Below are positions 52,221 through 60,917 of a stretch of DNA of 64,000 nt, piece after piece (the stretch's first letter is position 1; each line of letters opens with the position of its first letter). This DNA comes from an uncultured Prevotella sp. (GTDB lineage: Bacteria > Bacteroidota > Bacteroidia > Bacteroidales > Bacteroidaceae): the NCBI GenBank assembly GCA_900556465.1, contig USPK01000002.1:3789-67788 (forward strand), read 5' to 3'. A model generated the notes under the pieces. It was not told the DNA's origin, searched no databases, and saw only the letters and a program-made list of their open reading frames with translations. Both the position numbers and the translations under genes were made by a program.

Positions 52221-52250
52221 TTTGAAAATAGAAAGAAATTTTTACCTTTG
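52221..52250 (+). promoter_or_regulatory. Promoter of the C10 peptidase gene (TTTG-N18-TACCTTTG)
   Basis: TTTG (52221-52224), an 18-bp spacer and TACCTTTG (52243-52250) match the Bacteroidetes consensus in an AT-rich stretch. The leader is about 65 nt. It lies downstream of the left 175-bp repeat. Confidence 0.75.
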
Positions 52251-52320
52251 CGAAGCGGGGAAAGTCCCTGGCAGTAAGAATACTACGTTACTGTAAAGTC
52301 TAATCTTATTTTGTGAAGGA

Positions 52321-54618
52321 ATGAAAAAAACTATTCTACTTCTTTTTGCGCTGTTTGCCCTTTGTGCGGTCCGTGCCGAACGCATCAGTGAGTCCGATGC
52401 CCGGCAGCTGGCCCGTGAGTTCCTGCAACGGCAGCCCGGCCTGGTGCCCCACGGTGCGCAGTCGCTGCGCCTGGCCCATACGGCTACGGCCTACTATGCC
52501 TACGACTGCGCCCCCTCCGGCGGTTTCGTGCTGGTCGCGGCCGACGACCGGGCGGACAAGTCCATTCTCGGCTACACCGACAACGGGCGCTTCGACTTGG
52601 GCCAGTTGCCCCCGGCCTTGGTCTGGTTGCTTTCGGAGTACGACCGCGAGCTCGCTCAGCTCGACGCCCGGCCGTCCGACGCGTCGGCCCGTGTGCAGGA
52701 AGCCTCGCCTACCTATCCCGCCGTCGCCCCGCTCATTAAGAGCCAGTGGTCGCAGGGCGAGCCCTACAACCTCCTTTGCCCGCTGGACGACAACGGGGAA
52801 CGCTGCGTCACGGGCTGTGTCGCTACGGCTTTGGCCCAGATCATGTACTACTACCGCTATCCGGCCACCAGCACCGACGGTGAAGCCTTCGACTGGGACG
52901 CCATGACCGACACCTACAACGAGGCCAGCAGCGAGGCCTCCCGGCTGGCTGTGGCCAAGCTCATGAGCGATGTCGGCGTGGCCGTGGGCATGGACTACAG
53001 TTCTGCGGGTAGCGGTGCCTATTCCTCTGAAGCGCTGACCGTTCTTATGTCCGAGTTCGGCTACGACAATGGGCTGCAGGTCTATTCCCGTTCCTACTAC
53101 TCGCGGAACGAGTGGAAGACGCTGCTCTATACGGAGCTGGCTGCCGGTCGCCCGGTCTATTACAGTGCGAGCAGTACAGCCGGCGGCCATGCCTTTATCT
53201 GCGACGGCTATCAGGATGACTATTTCCACATCAACTGGGGCTGGGGCGGCTACAGTAACGGCTACTACTGCCTGACCGGGGCGGTTTCCGACGTCGGCAG
53301 TTACAATTACAGCCAGGATATTTATGTCGGCATCCAGCCCGCTGCCGGGGAGAGCCAGCCCCAGGTGAGCATGGGCAACCCCACGAATTTTACCCTCGAC
53401 GTTACGGAATATCCCGTTGCCTATAACCGGACAGACTACGTCTCCTTTACCGGCCAGTTCACCAATACTGCGCTGTGGCCGCTGGACATGACTCTGGGCG
53501 TCAAGCTGAAGAGCGCGAGCGGCGACTCCTTGTATGTGGCTTCTTCGACGGGTATTTCTGATTTCGGGTATGGTTGGTACTTTGAAGGGTACTCTATGGC
53601 GTTGGCCGACTTCCCCACCCAGGACGGCACTTACGTAGTGACGCCGGCCTTCCGGGAATCCGGCTCCGGCGTGTGGTACGACATGCAGACACCCGTCGAC
53701 GCTTCGTCGTACTACCTCCTGGCCACGGTCGAAGGCGACCAAATCACCTTCAATCTTCCCTCCATCGAGTGGACGCTGGCCTACGACGATTTCCAACTGG
53801 CTTATGATCCCTATCCCGGCGATTTCCTCACGGGTCAAGTCACAGTAAGCCAGAGCGGAGCGCCCTTCCAGCGTGTGCTGCAGGCTGTAGTCACGGAACG
53901 CGACGGCTACACGGCGTTGACGGCTTCGCCCACCTTCCTGCTCGAGCTCCAGGCCGGCGAGTCGGTCACCGTACCCTTCGGTCAGGCCAATGACTTCCAG
54001 GCGCCTCTTTCCCCGGGCGAGTATGACCTGATTTTTATTACCGGCAACACCATCATTAGTCCCCGTTTCCCCTTTACGGTGACCGAAGCTCCTGCCGGTG
54101 AACTTGCCCTGCGCGTGGCTTCGCCCCTTTCTGTGGCGAATGCCGATCAGGTCATCGCCGACAAGTTCAGCCTCTCGGCCGAAGTGGCCTGCGACGGCGG
54201 TTTCTATTCGGGCAACCTCTATGCCTTAGTCTTCCCGATTGAGGGTGGGTACAACGTCAGTACGTTGCTTATTCCTGTCAGAATAGAAAGCGGCCAGACG
54301 ACCACGGTGAACTACTCCGGAGCGATAGAAGGAGTGGAAGCCGGCATGAGCTATCAGGTTCTGCTCTATTACCTGGTGGGAAATACTTTGTATCCCTTGT
54401 CCGGTGACGACATGAACCGTGCCACCTTCACCGTCGGCGCAGTGACGGGCCTCGGCGGTACGGCCGTGACCGACGCTCCGCGGACGTTCGAGGTCTACGA
54501 CCTTTCCGGCATCCGGGTGCTCCGGCAGACGGGCACGTCGCCCAATCTCAGTTCGCTCCCGGCCGGCGTCTACATTGTCCGCGACGGTCAGACGGTGCGC
54601 AAGGTCCTTCGTCCCTAA
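52321..54618 (+). CDS. C10-family cysteine peptidase (streptopain/PrtT-like) with type IX sorting tail
   Basis: The 765-residue protein has a signal peptide (MKKTILLLFALFALCAVRA), a propeptide (about 20-120) with GGFVLVAADDRADKSILGYTDNG, and a C10 catalytic domain with Cys in GERCVTGCVATALAQIMYYY (about 165) and His in GGHAFICDGYQDDYFHINWGWGG (about 289). Beta-rich domains follow, and a type A sorting tail with YDLSGIRVLRQTGTSPNLSS and YIVRDGQTVRKVLRP. It should leave by the type IX system and digest proteins on the surface or outside. Base use looks less GC-skewed than in neighbouring genes, and direct repeats flank this gene plus the next. Confidence 0.92.
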   Translation: MKKTILLLFALFALCAVRAERISESDARQLAREFLQRQPGLVPHGAQSLRLAHTATAYYAYDCAPSGGFVLVAADDRADKSILGYTDNGRFDLGQLPPALVWLLSEYDRELAQLDARPSDASARVQEASPTYPAVAPLIKSQWSQGEPYNLLCPLDDNGERCVTGCVATALAQIMYYYRYPATSTDGEAFDWDAMTDTYNEASSEASRLAVAKLMSDVGVAVGMDYSSAGSGAYSSEALTVLMSEFGYDNGLQVYSRSYYSRNEWKTLLYTELAAGRPVYYSASSTAGGHAFICDGYQDDYFHINWGWGGYSNGYYCLTGAVSDVGSYNYSQDIYVGIQPAAGESQPQVSMGNPTNFTLDVTEYPVAYNRTDYVSFTGQFTNTALWPLDMTLGVKLKSASGDSLYVASSTGISDFGYGWYFEGYSMALADFPTQDGTYVVTPAFRESGSGVWYDMQTPVDASSYYLLATVEGDQITFNLPSIEWTLAYDDFQLAYDPYPGDFLTGQVTVSQSGAPFQRVLQAVVTERDGYTALTASPTFLLELQAGESVTVPFGQANDFQAPLSPGEYDLIFITGNTIISPRFPFTVTEAPAGELALRVASPLSVANADQVIADKFSLSAEVACDGGFYSGNLYALVFPIEGGYNVSTLLIPVRIESGQTTTVNYSGAIEGVEAGMSYQVLLYYLVGNTLYPLSGDDMNRATFTVGAVTGLGGTAVTDAPRTFEVYDLSGIRVLRQTGTSPNLSSLPAGVYIVRDGQTVRKVLRP

Positions 54619-54640
54619 CCGCCCGCAGGGCCCCGTTGCC

Positions 54641-55207
54641 ATGAACGCACTGAAACGCTTGTTGCCGCTTGTGTCCGTCGCCCTGGTGCTGGCGGCCTGT
54701 TCGCCGGGGCGCGACGCCGGGAGCGCCGGCCCGGCTGGGAGCGGCGCCGGGCTTGTGGTCGTACCGCCCGCGTCCGACCCGGTTTCCCCGGTCCCTCAGC
54801 CCCGCGCCGTGGTCTACCGCACCCGGGCCGACTACCGCAACCGCGTACCCGTGGCCCTTAGTGCCGACGGGCGGCGGCTGCTCTCCTTTCCCGCTCCGAC
54901 CGACGTCGGGCCGGACAAGCGGCCGGTGGCGCTGTCGGGGGACTATCTGCTCGACCGCTGCGGCATAGGGTCCGACGTGGCCTTCCTGGACTACACCTAC
55001 GAGGAGTATGCCCGGCTGTCGGCCCCGTTGCCGCCCGACACGTTGCTGGCGCATGTGCTCGACGCCGCGCCGCTGCTCGAGATGTATCGGTTGCCCCTGA
55101 GCGCCGGCGAGGCGGCCCGCCGGCCCGAACGCTGTGCCCCCTTTGTGGCCAACGGTTTCTCGGGCTGCGAAGTCTTGTTGTCGCGCCCGTCCGTCCGGCT
55201 GCCCTGA
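54641..55207 (+). CDS. Lipoprotein of unknown function
   Basis: The 188-residue protein starts MNALKRLLPLVSVALVLAACSPGRD with lipobox LAAC. The mature part has VVYRTRADYRNRVPVALSADGRRLLSFPAPTDVG and DRCGIGSDVAFLDYTYEEYARL, which resembles a conserved hypothetical lipoprotein of Bacteroides and Prevotella. No catalytic motif seen. It lies 22 bp after the C10 peptidase gene, so it is likely co-transcribed; a role as inhibitor or partner is possible but not supported by sequence. ATG 54641 gives the signal peptide. Confidence 0.78.
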   Translation: MNALKRLLPLVSVALVLAACSPGRDAGSAGPAGSGAGLVVVPPASDPVSPVPQPRAVVYRTRADYRNRVPVALSADGRRLLSFPAPTDVGPDKRPVALSGDYLLDRCGIGSDVAFLDYTYEEYARLSAPLPPDTLLAHVLDAAPLLEMYRLPLSAGEAARRPERCAPFVANGFSGCEVLLSRPSVRLP

Positions 55208-55230
55208 CGGCGGGGCGTTCCCCCTCTTTC

Positions 55231-55273
55231 GCCCTCCCGGTCCCGCTTCGGCGCGGACCGGGAGGGCTTTTTG
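55231..55273 (+). terminator. Intrinsic terminator after the lipoprotein gene
   Basis: GCCCTCCCGGTCC pairs with GGACCGGGGAGGGC, with one bulged G, and is followed by TTTTT. It lies 24 bp past the stop and ends before the right 175-bp repeat. Confidence 0.85.
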
Positions 55274-55295
55274 TGCGGGTATGGGGCAATGCCCG

Positions 55296-55470
55296 GCGTC
55301 AGGGCCCGTTCCTGCCGCGGCAGTGGGGCGCGCTACGGGGCTAAGGCCAGTTTTTACGGGAATAGGCCCAGTTTTTACGGGCCTTAGCCCCGTGTTTCGC
55401 CCGACTGTCGGCGTGCGGCGCGGCCCTGTCCGGAGCGGCCGGGGCCCAGGCGGAAGGACGCGGCGGCCGG
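55296..55470. repeat. 175-bp direct repeat, right copy (contains 21R copy 10)
   Basis: This segment is near-identical to 52011-52186. Differences seen include one base in the CCGTTCCTG stretch, one in the AATAGGCCC unit, the TGTTTCGC spacer after unit 3 and GGAAGG near the end. The distance between corresponding bases is about 3.28 kb. Confidence 0.9.
55335..55397. repeat. 21R interspersed repeat, copy 10 (3 x 21 bp)
   Basis: Units start at 55335, 55356 and 55377 with CTAAGG, AATAGG and CCTTAG boxes; units 1 and 3 are inverted. The tail CCCGACTGTCGGCGTGCGG follows. It is the sister of copy 9. Confidence 0.92.
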
Positions 55471-55570
55471 GCGGCGACGGGGGCGTCCGGCAGGCGGTGG
55501 GTCCGGGGTCCTGTGGCGGGCGGCCCTTCGCTTTTTGCCCGGAAATGCGGGCCGGCATTGCTTTTTCTTG

Positions 55571-55578
55571 TAAATTTG
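55571..55578 (+). promoter_or_regulatory. -7 promoter element for the sulfatase-like gene
   Basis: TAAATTTG matches TAnnTTTG and ends 37 bp before the ATG at 55616. No -33 TTTG is seen at 19 bp. The other bases of 55208-55615 hold the terminator and the right direct repeat described above. Confidence 0.5.
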
Positions 55579-55615
55579 CCCCGGAGCTGCGGCTCCATTC
55601 CTATTTTTACGACCC

Positions 55616-57457
55616 ATGCGAACCCGATTCCTTTTCCTGCTCCGCTTCTACGCGGTGCTGCTCGCCGTGTTCATTCTCGGTAAGGCCGTTTTCCTGCTCT
55701 GCGACGCCCCGGCCGGGACGTCGGTCGGCGTGGCCGACTTCTTAGCCGTCGTCTGGCACGGGCTACCGCTCGACCTCGCTACGGCCGGCTACCTGACGGC
55801 GCTGCCTTGGCTCGCCCTGACGGTGTCTGTCTGGACGCGCATTCCGCGCCTGCGGCTGGGCTACAACGTCTATGCCGCTGTCGTCGCGGCCTTGCTGGCG
55901 GTCATCCTCGTGGCGGACACGTGCCTCTACACCTTCTGGGACGTGAAGCTGGACGGCACCGTGTTCAACTACCTGGACTCGCCGCGCGGCGTGGCCGCCA
56001 GTGTCAGCACGGGCTACCTGTTCGGCGCCGTCGCGGTCCTGGTCCTCGTCGGGCTGGCCCTGTTCTTTGCGTTCGAGCGGCTGTTCCCGCGCCAGCTGCC
56101 CCCCGTGCGCCGGCGGCTGACGGCTACGGCGGGGGCCGTCGTCGTGGGCGGGCTGCTCTTTCTCGGCATCCGCGGCGGGGTGGGCAAGTCGACAGCCAAC
56201 GTCGGCATGGTCTATTACAGCGACGTGCAGTTCCTGAACCACGCGGCCGTCAATCCGGCCTTCAGCCTCGTATCCTCCACGCTCAAGACCAAGGACTACG
56301 CCCGCCTCCACGACTATTTCCCCGAGGAGGAACGGGCCCGCGTGTTCGCCTCGCTGGGCTACGACACGCGCAGCCTGGCTCCCAACACGCTGCTCCGCGT
56401 GCGGCGGCCCAACGTCCTGATAGTCCTCATGGAGGGCTGCGGGGGGACGTTCGTCCATGCCGTCGACTCGCTCGCTGACCCGGCCGTGACGCCGCGGCTC
56501 AACGAGTTGGCGGCCGAGGGCGTCGTCTTCACGCGCTGCTATGCCAACTCGTTCCGCACGGACCGCGGCACCGTCTGCGCGCTCAGTGGCTATCCGGCTT
56601 TTCCCGACGTGAGTGTGATGAAGTTGCCCTCGAAGTGTGCGCAGCTTCCCTCCATTGCGCGGAGCCTGCGCCAGGCCGGCTACGCGACGGACTTCCTCTA
56701 CGGCGGCGACATCAACTTCACGAACACGAACGGCTACCTGCTCTCGACCGGCTATGAGCGCACGGCGGGCGACACTGCCTTCCCGGCGGAAGTGCGCCAT
56801 ACGCACGACTGGGGCGTCACGGACCGCATCGTCTTTGAATACTTGCTCGAGGAACTGGCCAGCCGCGCCGACGGACGCCCCTGGCACACGACGCTGCTCA
56901 CCCTGGCCAGCCACGAACCGTGGGGCGTTCCCTACGCCCGCATCCAGGGCGACACGGTGGCCAACGCCATGGCCTATCTCGACGACTGCATCGGGCGCTT
57001 CGTGGACCGCTTCCGCGAGACGCCGCAATGGGCCAACACGCTCATCGTCCTGTTGCCGGACCACGGCATCGGCTATCCGGCGGGCATAGATGCCGGCGAC
57101 CCGCGCCGCGCCCACATCCCGATGATCTGGACCGGCGGCGCGGTGCGCGGCCACCGAGTGGTCGACGTGCTGTGTAACCAGACGGACCTGCCGGCCACGT
57201 TGCTCGGGCAGCTGGGCCTGGCGCACGACGATTTCCGCTTCAGCCGCGACGTGCTGAGCCGCACCTACACGCACCCCTCCGCGGTCCACGTGTGGAGCGA
57301 AGGCATCTGGTACATGGACGGCACGGGCTTCACGTCGCTCAACCTGCTCTCGAAGCCGCAGCGTCCGCTGGAGGAGCGCCCCGCCCCGTCGGCCGCCCGC
57401 GCCGCCGCGGCCAACGCCCTGCTGCAAACGGCCTACGACGACCTGGGCGCCCGCTGA
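55616..57457 (+). CDS. LTA-synthase-like sulfatase/phosphoethanolamine transferase
   Basis: The 613-residue protein has about five N-terminal membrane helices (about 1-190) and a periplasmic sulfatase-type domain. The nucleophile Thr lies in YANSFRTDRGTVCALSGYPAFP (about 314) and metal ligands in LMEGCGGTF, TLASHEPWG and VLLPDHGIGYPAG. The family includes LTA synthase and phosphoethanolamine or glycerophosphate transferases. In Bacteroidetes the substrate is unknown; modification of lipid A or capsule with a phosphate-linked group is a reasonable guess. The gene is convergent with the DUF4294-like gene. Confidence 0.88.
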   Translation: MRTRFLFLLRFYAVLLAVFILGKAVFLLCDAPAGTSVGVADFLAVVWHGLPLDLATAGYLTALPWLALTVSVWTRIPRLRLGYNVYAAVVAALLAVILVADTCLYTFWDVKLDGTVFNYLDSPRGVAASVSTGYLFGAVAVLVLVGLALFFAFERLFPRQLPPVRRRLTATAGAVVVGGLLFLGIRGGVGKSTANVGMVYYSDVQFLNHAAVNPAFSLVSSTLKTKDYARLHDYFPEEERARVFASLGYDTRSLAPNTLLRVRRPNVLIVLMEGCGGTFVHAVDSLADPAVTPRLNELAAEGVVFTRCYANSFRTDRGTVCALSGYPAFPDVSVMKLPSKCAQLPSIARSLRQAGYATDFLYGGDINFTNTNGYLLSTGYERTAGDTAFPAEVRHTHDWGVTDRIVFEYLLEELASRADGRPWHTTLLTLASHEPWGVPYARIQGDTVANAMAYLDDCIGRFVDRFRETPQWANTLIVLLPDHGIGYPAGIDAGDPRRAHIPMIWTGGAVRGHRVVDVLCNQTDLPATLLGQLGLAHDDFRFSRDVLSRTYTHPSAVHVWSEGIWYMDGTGFTSLNLLSKPQRPLEERPAPSAARAAAANALLQTAYDDLGAR

Positions 57458-57482
57458 CACGCCAGCGGTCCGGACACACAAC

Positions 57483-57535
57483 GCCGCCGCGGGGCCGGAA
57501 ACCTCTTCGGAAAGGAGGTCCGGCCCCGCGGCGGC
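57483..57535. terminator. Large convergent hairpin between the sulfatase and DUF4294-like genes
   Basis: GCCGCCGCGGGGCCGGA (57483-57499) pairs with TCCGGCCCCGCGGCGGC (57519-57535), a perfect 17-bp stem with an inner ACCTC/GAGGT stem. No T tract flanks either side. It lies between two convergent stop codons and probably ends both transcripts. Confidence 0.65.
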
Positions 57536-57550
57536 AGTGCGTGGCGGCGG

Positions 57551-58186
57551 TCAGAGCTGGCCGCTCTCGACCATGCGGACCACGCGCTCGGTGAAGCGGT
57601 CGTCGCCCTCGGGGTCGTAGCGCCGCGTCAAGCTGTTGCCGAAGCAGAACGCCAGCGTCTGGTACATGTTCGCCTTGAACGAGCCGATGAAGGCCTGGGC
57701 TATGTGGTAGCCCGTCTGGCCGCATTCGCGGTCGATGAGCTTTACGAGCAGGCGCCCCTGCGAGCGCGACAGCTTCTTGAGCGTCGGGGCGTACTGCTTC
57801 TTGAGCCCGTCCTCGACGCGGCTCAGGTGTTCGCGTCGCGCCTTCTCGTCGGGCAGGGTCTGCAGGTACTCGTAGGTTTCGATGACGGTGTACTTCGCCA
57901 GCCGCGCCAAGGGGAGCAGCTTCTTCACGTTGGCGACCAGTCGGTTGTAGCGCTCCACCTCGCGCGCGTTCTTGAAGCGCAGGGGCGGGTAGCGGTAGAA
58001 GGTGGGCATGATGATGTGGGGAATGCTGTCCCCGTGATAGGCCACGCGGCCCACGCGAATCTCCATCGGCGTGGCGGGCGTATCGGCGTCGGCCACGCTG
58101 TCTGTGCCTGCGGGGGCCTGAGCCAGGCCCGGCAGCGCGGTGCCCGGGAGGAGGGCAAGGAGCAAGATGAGCATCACGTACTTCAT
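57551..58186 (-). CDS. DUF4294-like exported protein
   Basis: The 211-residue protein has a signal peptide (MKYVMLILLLALLPGTALPGLAQA). The mature region has HGDSIPHIIMPTFYRYPPLRFKNAREVERYNRLVANVKK and DEKARREHLSRVEDGLKKQY, and ends RYDPEGDDRFTERVVRMVESGQL. It resembles DUF4294 proteins of Bacteroidetes, whose function is unknown. It is periplasmic by prediction. A TAATTTCG stretch just upstream of the ATG is a weak -7 candidate. The gene is divergent from rnr with 21R copy 11 between. Confidence 0.8.
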   Translation of the reverse strand: MKYVMLILLLALLPGTALPGLAQAPAGTDSVADADTPATPMEIRVGRVAYHGDSIPHIIMPTFYRYPPLRFKNAREVERYNRLVANVKKLLPLARLAKYTVIETYEYLQTLPDEKARREHLSRVEDGLKKQYAPTLKKLSRSQGRLLVKLIDRECGQTGYHIAQAFIGSFKANMYQTLAFCFGNSLTRRYDPEGDDRFTERVVRMVESGQL

Positions 58187-58368
58187 GGCGCGGCGAAATT
58201 AGTAAGAAAATCCCGGCCGCCACGTTATTATTCCTTAATTGACAGACGGTTTGCGAAAAAATAACTTCCTTTGTAATACGGAAGGGGCGGACGGGTCCCG
58301 CAGGACCGGCGCTTCGGGCCGCCGGAAGCGCCCCGGAGGGCGCCGGGCGGCGGACAGTTGCTCCAGCC

Positions 58369-58431
58369 ACGGGCCTTAGCCCCGTCGCTACGGGCCCTAT
58401 TCCAGTTTTTACGGGCCTTAGCCCCGTGGTT
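58369..58431. repeat. 21R interspersed repeat, copy 11 (3 x 21 bp)
   Basis: Units start at 58369, 58390 and 58411 with CCTTAG, CCTATTC and CCTTAG boxes. The tail GCGGCAACCGGCGG follows. It lies in the 355-bp divergent region between the DUF4294-like gene and rnr. The other bases there include an AT-rich stretch at 58195-58285 in which I found no confident promoter. Confidence 0.9.
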
Positions 58432-58541
58432 GCGGCAACCGGCGGACGTCGTCGCGGGCCAGTCCCGGCGGATGCAGCCCGCCGCCGCGCCGGCCGGCCC
58501 CCGGGCCGCCGCTCCGTTTCAACGATTCATCTATTCAGACT

Positions 58542-60851
58542 ATGAGCCGAAACAAAACGCAAAAGAGTGCCGGGCGTCTCAAGAAGAAAGACATCCGGCA
58601 GTCGCTGCTGGACCTGTTCGAGCAGCACCCCGACAAGAAATACGGCATCAAGGACATCTTCTCCGCCATCGGCGCGGCGAACCACCCGGCCAAGATGCTG
58701 ACGATGGACGTCCTGTCCGAGCTGGTGCTGGACGACTATCTGGCCACTGAGGGCAACGCCGTCTACTCCCTGGCCCACCGTTTGCAGGTGATGGAAGGAA
58801 CCTTCCAGCGCAAGCGCAACGGCCGCAACTCCTTCATCCCGGACGACGGGGGAAAGAACATATTGGTCTGCGAACGGAACTCGCACCACGCGCTCGACGG
58901 TGACCGCGTGCGCGTCACGATGCTGGCCCGGCGTTCAGGCCATACGCGCGAGGCGGAAGTCATCGAGATTCTGGAGCGGAAGAAAGACACCTTCGTGGGC
59001 CGCCTCCAGGTGGAGAAGGGCTTCGGCTTCCTCGTGACGGAAGGCCGCGCCCTGGCGACGGACATCTTCATACCGAAGGACAAGCTGAAAGGCGGGAAGA
59101 CGGGCGACAAGGCAGTGGTCAAGATTACGGACTGGCCCGAAGACTCGAAGAGCCCTATCGGAAAGGTGGTCGACATCCTGGGCCGTAAGGGCGAGAACAA
59201 TGCCGAGATGCACGCCATCCTGGCCGAGTACGGCCTGCCCTATGCCTACCCGAAGAGCGTCGAGGCCGCGGCCGAGAAGCTGGAGCCCGGCATCACGCCC
59301 GAAGAGATTGCGCGGCGCGAGGACTTTCGGGCGGTCACGACCTTTACCATCGACCCGCACGACGCCAAGGACTTCGACGACGCCCTCTCCATCCGCGCCG
59401 TGGGCAAGGATTGCTGGGAAGTCGGCGTCCATATTGCGGACGTCTCCCACTACGTGAAGGAGGGCGACATCATTGACCGCGAGGCGCAGAAGCGGGCCAC
59501 GAGCGTCTACCTCGTGGACCGCACCATCCCGATGCTGCCCGAGCGCCTGTGCAACTTCATCTGCTCGCTGCGGCCCAATGAGGAGAAGCTGGCCTACTCC
59601 ACGATTTTCCACATGAACAGTCGCGGCGACGTGCTCGACTGGCACCTGGCCCACACCGTGATTCGCTCGGACCGCCGCTTTACTTACGAGGAGGTGCAGG
59701 CCATACTGGAGCGCAACCGCGAAGCCTCGCCCGCCGACCTGGCCCTGCCCGGCGAGCACCCCGAACCCCTGCCCGAGGGCGCTCCCCTTGAGGGCGAGTA
59801 TGTCGAAGAGCTCGTCACGCTCAACCGCCTGGCCAAGCAGCTGCGCGAACGCCGCTTCAAGAACGGCGCCATCGGTTTCGACCGCGCCGAAGTGCGCTTC
59901 GAGATTGACGAAAAGGGCCACCCCGTCTCGACCTACGTCAAGGTGGCCAAGGACGCCAACAAGCTGGTCGAGGAGTTTATGCTCCTGGCCAACCGCAGTG
60001 TGGCCGAAAAGATAGGCCGTGTGCCCAGGAACAAGAAGCCTAAGGTCTTCGTCTACCGCATCCACGACGTGCCCGACCCCGAGAAGCTCGAGAAGCTGAG
60101 CGGCTTTATCGCCAAGTTCGGCTATAAGCTCCGCACGGAGGGCAGTAAGACGGAGGTGTCGAAGAGCTTGAACCGTCTCCTCTCCGACGTGAAGGGCAAG
60201 AAGGAGGAGAATGTCGTGGAGCTCGTGGCCTTGCGCGCCATGATGAAGGCCCGTTACAGCACGCACAACATCGGTCACTACGGCCTCATGTTCGATTACT
60301 ATACGCACTTCACCTCTCCCATTCGCCGCTACCCCGATACGATGGTCCACCGCCTCTTGACCCGTTACGCCGGGGGCGGGCGCTCTGTCAGCGAGACCAA
60401 GTACGAGGACCTCTGCGACCATGCCTCGGACATGGAGCAGTTGGCCGCTACGGCCGAGCGGGCAAGCATTAAGTACAAGCAGGTAGAGTTTATGGGCGAC
60501 CGCTTGGGCCAGGAGTTCGACGGTACGGTGAGTGGCGTCACGGAGTTCGGCCTCTACGTCGAGGTGACGGAAAACATGTGCGAGGGTATGGTGCCGCTGC
60601 GCGACCTGCAGGACGATTACTACGAGTTCGACGAGCGGAACTACTGCCTCATAGGCCGTCGCTACCACAAGCGTTACAGCCTGGGCGACAAGGTACGCAT
60701 CCGCGTGGAGCGCGCCAACCTGGAGCGCCGGCAACTGGACTTCGCCCTGGTGGAAGAGGGCGGCACGAAGCCGCCCGTAGCCCCTGCGGCGGCCAAACCG
60801 TCGGGCGGATTCGGAAAGAAGGCGCGCGGCAAGCGTCGCCGCCGCCGCTGA
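58542..60851 (+). CDS. rnr: Ribonuclease R
   Basis: The 769-residue protein starts MSRNKTQKSAGRLKKKDIRQSLLDLFEQ with a winged-helix-like part, then cold-shock domains (GRLQVEKGFGFLVTE). The RNB catalytic core has the metal-binding Asp cluster TIDPHDAKDFDDALSI (about 270) and IADVSHYVKEGDIID. An S1 domain (EFDGTVSGVTEFGLYVEV) and a basic tail KKARGKRRRRR complete it. It is a 3'-5' exoribonuclease that degrades structured RNA. Start ATG 58542 is preceded by an AT-rich stretch. The terminator is formed by 21R copy 12. Confidence 0.95.
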   Translation: MSRNKTQKSAGRLKKKDIRQSLLDLFEQHPDKKYGIKDIFSAIGAANHPAKMLTMDVLSELVLDDYLATEGNAVYSLAHRLQVMEGTFQRKRNGRNSFIPDDGGKNILVCERNSHHALDGDRVRVTMLARRSGHTREAEVIEILERKKDTFVGRLQVEKGFGFLVTEGRALATDIFIPKDKLKGGKTGDKAVVKITDWPEDSKSPIGKVVDILGRKGENNAEMHAILAEYGLPYAYPKSVEAAAEKLEPGITPEEIARREDFRAVTTFTIDPHDAKDFDDALSIRAVGKDCWEVGVHIADVSHYVKEGDIIDREAQKRATSVYLVDRTIPMLPERLCNFICSLRPNEEKLAYSTIFHMNSRGDVLDWHLAHTVIRSDRRFTYEEVQAILERNREASPADLALPGEHPEPLPEGAPLEGEYVEELVTLNRLAKQLRERRFKNGAIGFDRAEVRFEIDEKGHPVSTYVKVAKDANKLVEEFMLLANRSVAEKIGRVPRNKKPKVFVYRIHDVPDPEKLEKLSGFIAKFGYKLRTEGSKTEVSKSLNRLLSDVKGKKEENVVELVALRAMMKARYSTHNIGHYGLMFDYYTHFTSPIRRYPDTMVHRLLTRYAGGGRSVSETKYEDLCDHASDMEQLAATAERASIKYKQVEFMGDRLGQEFDGTVSGVTEFGLYVEVTENMCEGMVPLRDLQDDYYEFDERNYCLIGRRYHKRYSLGDKVRIRVERANLERRQLDFALVEEGGTKPPVAPAAAKPSGGFGKKARGKRRRRR

Positions 60852-60874
60852 AGGCGCGGACCGGCGGACGGAAA

Positions 60875-60917
60875 ACTGGCCTTAGCCCCGTAGCTACGGG
60901 GCTAAGGCCAGTTTTTT
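60875..60917 (+). terminator. Terminator of rnr formed by 21R copy 12
   Basis: A perfect 38-bp palindrome (60875-60912), made from inverted units 1 and 2 around AGCT, leads into six Ts (60912-60917). It lies 24 bp past the rnr stop. On the minus strand the same hairpin is followed by TTTT, so it could act in both directions. Confidence 0.75.
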
